Below, piece after piece: positions 1 to 5,234 of a stretch of 5,234 bases of DNA (positions are counted from its first letter, which is position 1; the number at the start of each line of letters is the position of its first letter). The notes beneath the pieces were generated by a model, which did no database searches, was not told the DNA's origin, and was given only the letters and a program-made list of their open reading frames with translations. The translations under genes and the position numbers were made by a program. Origin of the DNA: Dehalococcoidia bacterium (GTDB lineage: Bacteria; Chloroflexota; Dehalococcoidia; JAENJB01). The stretch spans positions 1 through 5,234 of the forward strand of contig JAENJB010000131.1 in assembly GCA_016844565.1 (NCBI GenBank), read 5' to 3'.

Positions 1-34
1 TGTGCCCGATCATTGTCACTCACATTTATTCGTT

Positions 35-54
35 TGCTGGTTCTCATACCAGCA
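35..54. repeat. Inverted repeat over the putative leftward start site
   Basis: TGCTGGT (35-41) and ACCAGCA (48-54) are perfect 7-bp arms around a 6-nt loop. No T-run follows on the plus strand and no U-run follows on the minus strand, so it is unlikely to be an intrinsic terminator. It begins at the last base of the leftward -10 box and covers the predicted +1, which is where a repressor operator would sit. An operator role is inference. Confidence 0.4.
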
Positions 55-82
55 TTATACCATAACTAACGCTATTTAGGAA
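54..82 (-). promoter_or_regulatory. Candidate leftward extended -10 promoter
   Basis: Read on the minus strand, positions 62-54 give TGGTATAAT, an exact extended -10 element (TGNTATAAT). A poor -35 (TTCCTA, 82-77) sits 17 bp upstream. The predicted start site, near 47-46, falls on an ATG (47-45) that opens a frame running to the window edge without a stop (MRTSKRINVSDNDRA...). This would be a promoter for a gene to the left, possibly leaderless. It lies about 80 bp downstream of the DinB stop codon. The call rests on the motif alone. Confidence 0.4.
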
Positions 83-139
83 GCACTACACTAGCGCCCC
101 CCCGGCCGCCGAGTACGGATGGGGCCGCTGATCTGCGCG

Positions 140-649
140 CTACTTGTTCAGGCCTCTCTGAAGACCACGAATGTAGGCGATCTCCCCCGCGTGCTGAGCC
201 AGGTGGACCACCATATTGGCCAGATACACTCCGATGGCAAGATCACCCCGCGGAGTATTGATTATCTTGTCAAACTTGTCAGGACTCATACCTTTCACGT
301 AGTCCATAGTTCGAGTTCGCACCGCCTCGGCATAGGCCAGCAAGTCCCTTCCTTCGGGAACACGAAAACTGGCGCATTGCTCGGCTGTGTAACCATAGCC
401 GAGCTCGCCTGCCGGCAAGTCCATTTTCTCGTACCACTTCTCTGTTTCCCAGACCTGTGGCTTCCCCTGAATCCGGCTCTGAACATATTGGTCCTCAGAC
501 CGCGCCGCGTGGAAAAGGACGAGCCCGATGGAGTTGGCTTCGGGCCCCGGCCTCCACATCAGCTCGTACTGGTTCAGACCGTCCAGAGCCTTGAGAGTCG
601 CCTGTCTCACCCTGTCGAGCCCGGCCTGAATGAAATCTCTCATCTCCAT
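140..649 (-). CDS. DinB/YfiT-like family protein
   Basis: A 169-residue protein of the DinB/DUF664 four-helix-bundle superfamily, at the usual family length. These are small cytoplasmic metal-binding proteins; known members include thiol-dependent S-transferases and many of unknown function. The metal triad is recognisable: one His in the second helix (LFHAARSED, His47) and an HxxxH pair near the C-terminus (VVHLAQHAGEIAYIRGLQ, His149 and His153). The ATG at 649 is preceded by AAGGAGGG (666-659) with a 9-nt gap, a good Shine-Dalgarno. It starts 24 bp after the stop of the molybdopterin-subunit gene on the same strand, with no room for a separate promoter or terminator, so the two are probably co-transcribed. 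The substrate cannot be read from sequence. It could be a thiol-linked detoxification enzyme, but nothing visible proves that. Confidence 0.87.
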   Translation of the reverse strand: MEMRDFIQAGLDRVRQATLKALDGLNQYELMWRPGPEANSIGLVLFHAARSEDQYVQSRIQGKPQVWETEKWYEKMDLPAGELGYGYTAEQCASFRVPEGRDLLAYAEAVRTRTMDYVKGMSPDKFDKIINTPRGDLAIGVYLANMVVHLAQHAGEIAYIRGLQRGLNK

Positions 650-673
650 GCTTAAACACCCTCCTTCACCGAG

Positions 674-2959
674 CTACTCCAGACGTCTGGCTTCTTTCTG
701 TTTGAGAGCCTTGAGGACCTTCTCCGCTGTGATGGGCAGACTGGTGATCCGCACGCCGGTAGCGTCGAAGACGGCGTTGGCGACAGCCGGCGCCGAAAGC
801 AACAGCCCCGCCTCCGAAAAGCCCTTAGCCCCAAACGGACCGTGAGTCGAAGGCACCTCTATGACCGCGGATTCGATGGGGGGCATGTCACGGGCGCCTC
901 GCAGTTTGTAGTCGATGAAGTTTGGATTGACCACCCGGCCATTGTTGGTAACAGCTTCCTCACTCAAAGCATAGCCGAGCCCCTGGGATATGGCGCCCTG
1001 AATTTGCCCCTCCACGTTCTGGGGATTGATGGCGAAACCGACATCATGGGCGGCAAAGTACTTGAGCACCTTCACATTGCCCGTTTCCGGGTCCACTTCC
1101 ACCTGGGCGACATGGGCGCTTGAGGAAGGACCATCTATGATGTCCTTTTCTTCTTCCAGAATGGCCACCTTCTTCGCGCGCAACTCAGTCCCGGTGCCCT
1201 GGAGCGCGCCCTGCTCCCTGACTAGACTCGTCACCGCAACACCCACCGTGGGCTTGTTGATGACCTGGACTCTACCATTCACCAGCTCCATGGATTCCAC
1301 TCCGGTCCTCAGTTTGTCCGCACCCAGTTGCAGCAGCTGCTGCCTCAGGTCTTCGGACGCCATCTTGACCATCATTCCTGCCCGGTAGGTAGTCTGACTG
1401 GCTGAGGTGCTATAGTCCCGGGGCACCACGTTGGTATCGCCGTAGAACACTGTCACGCTCTCGTACGGGATCTTGAGCACTTCTGCCACAATCTGGGCCA
1501 GTGTGGTGTGCTGTCCCCCTCCAGACTCGATGACCCCGGTGCTCAGCGCCACTGTGCCATCTTCGTTCATCTTGACGCAGGCGCTGGAAATGAACGGAAT
1601 ATCGCGGAAGCGCTGAGTCTGATACTGGCTGCAAGCGATGCCCCATCCCCGGTTCTTCTGCCTCTCTTTCTTCTCCCTGCGCAGGTACTCCGCGGCAGCA
1701 CCAACCGTATCTCCAATGCTCACATGCTGCAAAGTACCGCCGCTGTGCGCCTGATCGCCATCTTTCTGCCTGTTCTTCAACCTGAGCTCAACAGGGTCCA
1801 TCCCGAGCTTCGCTGCCAGGGCATCCAGATGGGACTCTGTGGCAAAAACGTGCTGGGTCATCCCCATCGGACCGCGGAAATGGCCCGTGGGGTGATTGTT
1901 CGTGTAGACGTAGTAGCGGCTCACATCCAAGTGCGGGATTCGATAGGGACCAATGGCGACGTCCAAGCTGAACAAGAACCCCTGGAAAGTGTCGTTGTAT
2001 GCGCCGGAGTCCAGTATGTGCATGCTCTGAAAGCCCAGGAGTGTACCATCCTTCCTGGCCGCCAGCTTCAGTCTTAATCGTGACCGCTCACGCATAGGGG
2101 AACAGAGGAATTCCTCTTCACGGCTCAGAGCCAGGCTAACCGGTGCGTGTGCCTTGTGGGCGAGCAGAACACAAATGGGTTCGAGATACGCATTGCCTTT
2201 CCCCCCGAAATCGCCTCCCACCGCGGCGCCGATTACCTGCACGTTCGACATCCGCAGTCCCAGTGCCTGGCATATCGTGCCCCGCACGCCGAATAAGGCC
2301 TTGGTGCTCGACCAAACGGTGACCTTGCCCGAGCCGTCTACATGGCCAACCGCCTCATGCGGTTGTATGAAACTGTGGTGCACCGCCTCAGTTGTGTAGC
2401 TGTCCTCATGGATGATGTCAGCCTGAGCCCAGGCCTCTTCCATATTCCCTTCTCTTATGTAACATTCATCAAGGACGTTGCCTTTGCTATGAAGTGGGGT
2501 GAGCGAGAAGTAAGTCCCGAGTTCCTCATGAACAATGGGGGCCCCGGGTTCCATGGCCTCTAATGAGTCGAAAACAGCCGGCAGTTCCTCATAGTCCACA
2601 TGGATGAGTTGCACGGCTTCGTCGGCTGTGTCCTTGTCGACAGCGGCCACGGCAGCCACCGACTCTCCCCTGTGGCGCACCTTGCCCTGCGCCAGGATGG
2701 TCCGGTCTCTTAGAAATCGCCCGACCCTAGCTCTCCCGGTGTCTTCTCCCGTAATTATGGCCTTGACCCCGATGACCTTCTCGGCACGGCTGGTGTCTAT
2801 TCTAACGATGCGAGCATGAGCGTGAGGACTGTGCAGGATCTTGCCTTGTAGCATTCCCTGCAGGCGGATGTCTGCACCGTACTTCGCCCTGCCAACGGCC
2901 TTGTCCACTGCGTCACGCCTGGTCACACTCCTGGTTACTGTTTCGTATTGATTAGCCAT
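674..2959 (-). CDS. Xanthine dehydrogenase-family molybdopterin-binding (large) subunit
   Basis: A 761-residue molybdenum hydroxylase subunit of the XDH/aldehyde oxidase/CO dehydrogenase family, full length for the family. The N-terminal aldehyde oxidase/xanthine dehydrogenase a/b hammerhead domain spans about 15-130 (DAVDKAVGRAKYGADI, SPHAHARI). Two molybdopterin-binding domains follow, at about 150-395 (VGGDFGGK near 247-254, FRGPMG near 361-366) and 410-690. The C-terminus keeps GPFGAKGFSE, whose Glu716 matches the family's catalytic base. Such subunits bind Mo-pterin cytosine dinucleotide and hydroxylate aldehydes, purines or aromatic compounds, passing electrons through [2Fe-2S] and FAD partners. 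No partner gene is present here. Departures from family consensus include GGG for GQG near 481-483 and Gln for Arg in SASQTT. Substrate is undetermined. The start is ATG 2959 because the Shine-Dalgarno abuts the GTG at 2965. The DinB gene follows after 24 bp. Confidence 0.92.
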   Translation of the reverse strand: MANQYETVTRSVTRRDAVDKAVGRAKYGADIRLQGMLQGKILHSPHAHARIVRIDTSRAEKVIGVKAIITGEDTGRARVGRFLRDRTILAQGKVRHRGESVAAVAAVDKDTADEAVQLIHVDYEELPAVFDSLEAMEPGAPIVHEELGTYFSLTPLHSKGNVLDECYIREGNMEEAWAQADIIHEDSYTTEAVHHSFIQPHEAVGHVDGSGKVTVWSSTKALFGVRGTICQALGLRMSNVQVIGAAVGGDFGGKGNAYLEPICVLLAHKAHAPVSLALSREEEFLCSPMRERSRLRLKLAARKDGTLLGFQSMHILDSGAYNDTFQGFLFSLDVAIGPYRIPHLDVSRYYVYTNNHPTGHFRGPMGMTQHVFATESHLDALAAKLGMDPVELRLKNRQKDGDQAHSGGTLQHVSIGDTVGAAAEYLRREKKERQKNRGWGIACSQYQTQRFRDIPFISSACVKMNEDGTVALSTGVIESGGGQHTTLAQIVAEVLKIPYESVTVFYGDTNVVPRDYSTSASQTTYRAGMMVKMASEDLRQQLLQLGADKLRTGVESMELVNGRVQVINKPTVGVAVTSLVREQGALQGTGTELRAKKVAILEEEKDIIDGPSSSAHVAQVEVDPETGNVKVLKYFAAHDVGFAINPQNVEGQIQGAISQGLGYALSEEAVTNNGRVVNPNFIDYKLRGARDMPPIESAVIEVPSTHGPFGAKGFSEAGLLLSAPAVANAVFDATGVRITSLPITAEKVLKALKQKEARRLE

Positions 2960-2965
2960 CGGCAC

Positions 2966-2971
2966 ACCCTC
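2966..2971 (-). promoter_or_regulatory. Ribosome binding site deciding the molybdopterin-subunit start
   Basis: GAGGGT on the minus strand lies 6 nt before ATG 2959. An in-frame GTG at 2965 directly touches this element with no spacing, so it is unlikely to be the initiator, and the protein loses two residues relative to the longest open frame. Confidence 0.6.
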
Positions 2972-3195
2972 GCTTGCTCATACATACTTCTGCTCGAGTC
3001 GACCTTCGCACGCCAGTGCGATATCTCTTCTCCAATCCCACCACATTTAGCAGTCTACTTCAAATAGGCCGGACCAGTCAACGGGGTTGAATGTGTGCTC
3101 CACATCGAAGCAATGCCAAGCAACCTCGGGCCTCGATTTGCCCTGCGGCCCGCAATTGTAATAAACTCTCCAGGTTATCCCACACCGGGTGCAAG
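2972..3195. other. Divergent intergenic region
   Basis: This spacer separates the leftward molybdopterin-subunit gene from the rightward DUF3786 gene. It holds the leftward promoter candidate at 3052-3081 and a short inverted repeat TCAAC-GGG-GTTGA (3078-3090) overlapping that promoter's -35. It also has a small hairpin, CGCAC-GCCA-GTGCG (3007-3020), in the leftward 5' UTR. For the rightward gene only weak elements appear, for example TTGAAT at 3087 and TGTAAT at 3157 without good partners. No RNA gene or small ORF with a convincing start was seen. Confidence 0.5.
3052..3081 (-). promoter_or_regulatory. Candidate sigma-70 promoter for the molybdopterin-subunit/DinB operon
   Basis: On the minus strand, TTGACT (3081-3076, 5 of 6 to consensus) and TAGACT (3057-3052, 4 of 6) are separated by 18 bp. 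The predicted start near 3045 would leave a 5' UTR of roughly 85 nt before ATG 2959. The position and direction suit the only operon on this strand here. Spacer and matches are reasonable but not decisive. Confidence 0.45.
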
Positions 3196-3825
3196 ATGAC
3201 GCTTGATATCGCCCTCGAGCAAGCCATAGCCGCTGTCCGGAAGCTGTCGCCCTTCGTTGCGGCCTCGATGGCAGGTTGCGATTTCTCCCGGAGCAGGTTC
3301 CGGCTGAATTTCTTTCACCGCCACTTCCTCGTCCACCACCCTGAGGTGAGAATAGAGGAAGAGAACAGTACCGCCGTCCCCCCCCAGTGGCTCCAGGTCA
3401 TACTGCTCCACTACTTGGTCACCGCCGACGGCGCGCCCATCGAGGACCAGTGGATTACCTACCGCCATCTCCCCGGCGCCCAATTCTTCGAGCAGAGGTT
3501 CCACGCCATGGCTCTGAAATCCCTGCTTCGCTCCTTCGGGCGAGACCTCGACGCCTTCCGCCGGAGCGCCCTGTCCCTCGACGGCGACCCCATGACCCGC
3601 ACCGGTGACGCCGCCTTCAAGTTCTCAGCCCTGCCTCACGTACCCATGGCCTGCATCCTCTACCTCGGCGATGAGGAGGTTGAACCCTCTATCAACGTGC
3701 TCTTCGATGCCTCCGCCCCCCATTACCTGCCAACCGAGGACCTGTCCTACCTGGGTTGGTCCCTGGCCCATTTTCTGATTCACATAACCCCCACCGACCA
3801 GGACTTTTTGAAGACCCGCCCATGA
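3196..3825 (+). CDS. DUF3786 domain-containing protein
   Basis: A 209-residue protein matching my recollection of the DUF3786 family, which has no established biochemical role and is found mostly in anaerobic bacteria. Recognisable blocks are LLHYLVTADGAP (70-81), QWITYRHLPG (85-94), FGRDLDAF (114-121), GDAAFKFSALPHVP (137-150), LGDEEVEPSINVLFD (157-171) and YLPTEDLSYLG (177-187). There is no signal peptide, membrane segment or fused iron-sulfur domain. ATG 3196 was chosen because family similarity begins just after it; the in-frame ATG at 3091 would add 35 residues that look like non-coding sequence. The ribosome site before 3196 is weak (GGGTG, about 4 nt away). A run of eight C (3378-3385) lies inside the gene, but the frame holds on both sides. 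A new promoter begins 3 bp after the stop, so the next gene has its own transcription start. Confidence 0.85.
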   Translation: MTLDIALEQAIAAVRKLSPFVAASMAGCDFSRSRFRLNFFHRHFLVHHPEVRIEEENSTAVPPQWLQVILLHYLVTADGAPIEDQWITYRHLPGAQFFEQRFHAMALKSLLRSFGRDLDAFRRSALSLDGDPMTRTGDAAFKFSALPHVPMACILYLGDEEVEPSINVLFDASAPHYLPTEDLSYLGWSLAHFLIHITPTDQDFLKTRP

Positions 3826-3828
3826 CAG

Positions 3829-3857
3829 TTGACGGGGCATGGACAAAGCCCTACAAT
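3829..3857 (+). promoter_or_regulatory. Near-consensus sigma-70 promoter upstream of the SWIM gene
   Basis: TTGACG (3829-3834) and TACAAT (3852-3857) are each 5 of 6 to consensus, with the optimal 17-bp spacer. Transcription should start near 3864. The spacer carries GGGC (3835-3838 region) and GCCC (3848-3851) as a small inverted repeat that could be an operator, though this is speculative. The promoter lies just after the DUF3786 stop codon and points at a terminated leader and then the SWIM gene. Confidence 0.7.
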
Positions 3858-3863
3858 GGAGAT

Positions 3864-3960
3864 CAGGCAGGGAGGTAAGAGGACAATTGCGCCAAGCAAC
3901 CAGGATAGCTGTCCGCCGTGTATTTCAAAGGCGCTCATTATGACGAGCGCCTTTTTCTTT
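3864..3960 (+). ncRNA. Structured leader or small terminated RNA
   Basis: This is the predicted transcript from the strong promoter to the intrinsic terminator, about 95 nt. It can form GGACA (3881-3885) with TGTCC (3910-3914), and an inner TTGC/GCAA hairpin (3887-3899). GCGCC at 3889-3893 can also pair with GGCGC at 3930-3934 in the left arm of the terminator, a possible 5-bp antiterminator. A TTG-initiated 18-codon frame rich in Arg (3887-3943) ends inside the terminator loop. I compared it from memory with SRP RNA and common riboswitch cores and did not recognise a class. It may be an independent small RNA or an attenuator leader. Confidence 0.4.
3927..3960 (+). terminator. Intrinsic terminator in the SWIM gene leader
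   Basis: AAAGGCGCTC (3927-3936) and GAGCGCCTTT (3945-3954) form a perfect 10-bp stem with an 8-nt loop, continuing into a T-rich tract (TTTTTCTTT, 3952-3960). Read rightward this is a strong rho-independent terminator. Read leftward the U-tract is short (TTTGAAAT), so it could only weakly serve folC. It lies between a good promoter and the SWIM ribosome site, with only 26 nt left before the GTG start and so no room for another promoter. Confidence 0.8.
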
Positions 3961-3972
3961 GCAGAACGCTAG

Positions 3973-3981
3973 AGGAGGTGA
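3973..3981 (+). promoter_or_regulatory. Strong Shine-Dalgarno deciding the SWIM gene GTG start
   Basis: AGGAGGTGA is nearly a perfect complement to the 16S rRNA 3' end and sits 8 nt (measured from the GGAGG) before GTG 3987. The longer in-frame start, ATG 3918, lies upstream of the terminator hairpin, lacks a ribosome site, and would encode the terminator as protein, so it is rejected. Confidence 0.85.
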
Positions 3982-3986
3982 CCAAA

Positions 3987-4280
3987 GTGCAGTCAAGCCT
4001 GATCAGCAAGGTTGAGAAAGCTATGCGCTACGCCCAGGAGCCCGGCCGGGTGACCGTCTCCGACTTCACCGCCGTCTTTCGAGGGGAACATGATAGCTAT
4101 CGACTCGCCTACAAAGGCAACGTCTGGCACTGCTCATGCCACTTCTTCTCTCAATGGAAAACCTGCAGCCATACCATGGCGCTACAAAAGATGCTGGGGC
4201 AAATGATTCCCCAGGAGATTGTTTGGCCTGATGTTCCATGGTCTCGGCTACCACAAAGAGAGACCCTGTGGCGCAGATGA
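3987..4280 (+). CDS. Small SWIM zinc-finger protein
   Basis: A 97-residue protein starting at GTG. Its core is a SWIM-type zinc-binding motif, CxC-x8-CxH: Cys49, Cys51, Cys60 and His62 (WHCSCHFFSQWKTCSH). SWIM domains bind zinc and are linked to DNA or protein contacts; in bacteria they occur in SNF2-type ATPases and in stand-alone small proteins. No other domain, signal peptide or membrane segment is visible. The N-terminal half has a short helix-like segment (SSLISKVEKAMRYAQEP) then strands leading into the finger. The C-terminus is rich in Trp and Pro (IVWPDVPWSRLPQRETLW). It has its own promoter and a leader with a terminator immediately upstream, suggesting controlled read-through. Its last 215 bp overlap the 3' end of folC on the opposite strand. 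Partner and function are unknown. Confidence 0.8.
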   Translation: MQSSLISKVEKAMRYAQEPGRVTVSDFTAVFRGEHDSYRLAYKGNVWHCSCHFFSQWKTCSHTMALQKMLGQMIPQEIVWPDVPWSRLPQRETLWRR

Positions 4281-5234
4281 GGTCACACCTCCTCGCGATG
4301 GATAAGGCGTAATCCAGAGCCTCTCCCACCTCCGCTTTCTCCTCAGCGGCTACTCCATGCGACTTGAAAGCTCTGACCAGCACTGCCGTCGGCGCCGACC
4401 GAGGATGACGGGACCGGGTCGCGATAATCCTGTCAAAGAAGCCGGCCATCTCCGCCACCATCCCCCCCACATCCTTGTCCCCCGACATGCCGACGACCAG
4501 AATAGCCCGCCGGAAGCTGAAGTCCTGTCTCAAAGCCTCCACTAGCCGGTGAACCGAATAGACATTGTGGGCCCCGTCAACCACGAGCATCGGCCTGGTC
4601 CTCAGCACCTGCAACCTCCCGGGCCATGACACCTGCGCCATACCTCGCACGACGTCCTTGTTGGCAATGGGCACGCCGCGACGTATCAAACCCTCCAGCG
4701 CCCCGATGGCGGTGGCCGCATTCTCCAACTGAAAATCACCCAGCAGTGGGATGGTCAACCTGTAGCTCCCCAGCCCTCCCACTATCTCCAGCGACTGGTT
4801 CTTGTTCGTCGCCCTTGTCCTCCTCCAGGTCACATCCCTCCCCACCTTCACCAGTTCCGCTCCAGCCCTCGAGCAGACCTTCTCGATGAGGCTAAACACT
4901 TCATTCCGCTGCGGGGAAACAACCACCGTGCATCCTTCCTTGATGATGCCCGCCTTCTCCTTCGCTATGGCAGTCAGCGAATTCCCCAGCACGTCGGTGT
5001 GGTCCAGGCTGATAGAGGTAATCACGCAGACGTCCGGGCGCACGATGTTCGTGGCGTCCAGCCGTCCCCCCAGGCCCACCTCCAGGACCTGGAACTCCAC
5101 GCTCTTCCCCTGGAAATAGATGAAAGCCACTGCCGTCAATATTTCGAAGGTCGTCAACCGTCCCAGCCCGGCCTCGCTGTTCACCTTTTCGATTTCAGAG
5201 CGCAGATGCCCCACGATATCGGCCAGTTCGGCCT
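4066..5234 (-). CDS. folC: Bifunctional dihydrofolate synthase/folylpolyglutamate synthase, N-terminus off window
   Basis: The visible 388 codons belong to FolC, a cytoplasmic Mur-ligase-fold enzyme that adds glutamate to dihydropteroate and to folates using ATP. Family landmarks, numbered from the first complete codon, are LTTFEILTAVAF (about 26-37), EVGLGGRLDATN (51-62), SLDHT (75-79), EKAGIIK (92-98, containing the lysine that is carbamylated in the family), GDFQLENA (165-172), WPGR (203-206), DGAHN (219-223) and ATGSLF (321-326). The P-loop (TGTNGKGS-type) and the true start lie beyond 5234, probably 80-95 residues away. The GTG at 5214 is internal, since the frame stays open to the edge. 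Homologues usually end 15-20 residues after TGSLF; this frame continues about 65 residues past that motif to TGA 4066-4068, an Arg- and Cys-rich tail antisense to the SWIM gene. The tail is probably non-conserved run-on. Confidence 0.93.
   Translation of the reverse strand, partial: AELADIVGHLRSEIEKVNSEAGLGRLTTFEILTAVAFIYFQGKSVEFQVLEVGLGGRLDATNIVRPDVCVITSISLDHTDVLGNSLTAIAKEKAGIIKEGCTVVVSPQRNEVFSLIEKVCSRAGAELVKVGRDVTWRRTRATNKNQSLEIVGGLGSYRLTIPLLGDFQLENAATAIGALEGLIRRGVPIANKDVVRGMAQVSWPGRLQVLRTRPMLVVDGAHNVYSVHRLVEALRQDFSFRRAILVVGMSGDKDVGGMVAEMAGFFDRIIATRSRHPRSAPTAVLVRAFKSHGVAAEEKAEVGEALDYALSIARRCDLICATGSLFVVAETMEHQAKQSPGESFAPASFVAPWYGCRFSIERRSGMSSARRCLCRRVDSYHVPLERRR

Noticed and set aside
97..139. 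GC-rich stretch after the DinB stop considered as a terminator
   Set aside because: Short GC arms can pair, but no U-tract follows on the minus strand.
119..655. Open frame of 178 codons on the plus strand opposite the DinB gene
   Set aside because: It is the antisense shadow of a well-supported DinB gene, lacks a ribosome site, and its translation resembles no family I know.
1508..2077. Open frame of 189 codons on the plus strand inside the molybdopterin-subunit gene
   Set aside because: Antisense shadow of a long gene with clear family motifs; no start signals and low-complexity composition.
3091..3195. Upstream in-frame extension of the DUF3786 gene to ATG 3091
   Set aside because: The 35 extra residues show no family similarity and fall in the divergent promoter region; ATG 3196 gives the expected length.
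3175..3504. Minus-strand frame of 109 codons opposite DUF3786
   Set aside because: Antisense shadow; the plus-strand frame carries the recognisable family blocks.
3864..3956. Leader considered as a small SRP RNA or a known riboswitch (ZTP, fluoride, guanidine, THF, preQ1, c-di-GMP)
   Set aside because: None of the conserved core sequences I remember for these classes could be found; a covariance search would be needed to exclude them fully.
3918..3986. Upstream in-frame extension of the SWIM gene to ATG 3918
   Set aside because: It would translate the terminator hairpin and has no Shine-Dalgarno, whereas GTG 3987 has an excellent one.
4626..5119. Plus-strand frames opposite folC (4626-4889 and 4802-5119)
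   Set aside because: Antisense shadows of folC, with Pro/Ser-rich translations typical of reversed GC-rich coding DNA.

Overview
The window is ordinary bacterial chromosome with moderately high GC (estimated by eye, not counted). It carries five protein genes and no visible tRNA, rRNA, CRISPR array or insertion sequence. The mix (a molybdenum hydroxylase large subunit, a DUF3786 protein typical of anaerobes, a small SWIM zinc-finger protein, FolC) would suit an anaerobic or environmental lineage such as Dehalococcoidia-type Chloroflexota or a deltaproteobacterial relative. That assignment is a weak inference from gene content, because no taxonomic marker is present.

Layout. Positions 1-139 are non-coding or belong to the edge of a leftward gene. 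They hold a good extended -10 box reading leftward (54-62) and an inverted repeat across its likely start site (35-54). On the minus strand, a probable two-gene operon runs from 2959 down to 140: a xanthine dehydrogenase-type molybdopterin-binding subunit, then, 24 bp later, a DinB-family protein with its own Shine-Dalgarno. The 2960-3195 gap is a divergent promoter region. On the plus strand, a DUF3786 gene (3196-3825) is followed by a near-consensus sigma-70 promoter (3829-3857), a roughly 120-nt leader with a perfect 10-bp intrinsic terminator, and then a short SWIM zinc-finger gene starting at a GTG behind a strong Shine-Dalgarno (3987-4280). From the right edge, folC (dihydrofolate/folylpolyglutamate synthase, N-terminus off the window) runs leftward to 4066 and overlaps the SWIM gene tail-to-tail by 215 bp.

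How the parts relate. The molybdenum subunit has no FAD or [2Fe-2S] partner beside it in this window, and several normally conserved cofactor-region residues are changed although the catalytic Glu is kept. The most interesting non-coding signal is the promoter, leader and terminator in front of the SWIM gene. It looks either like a small terminated RNA or like transcription attenuation of the SWIM gene. No clearly new multi-gene system is visible.
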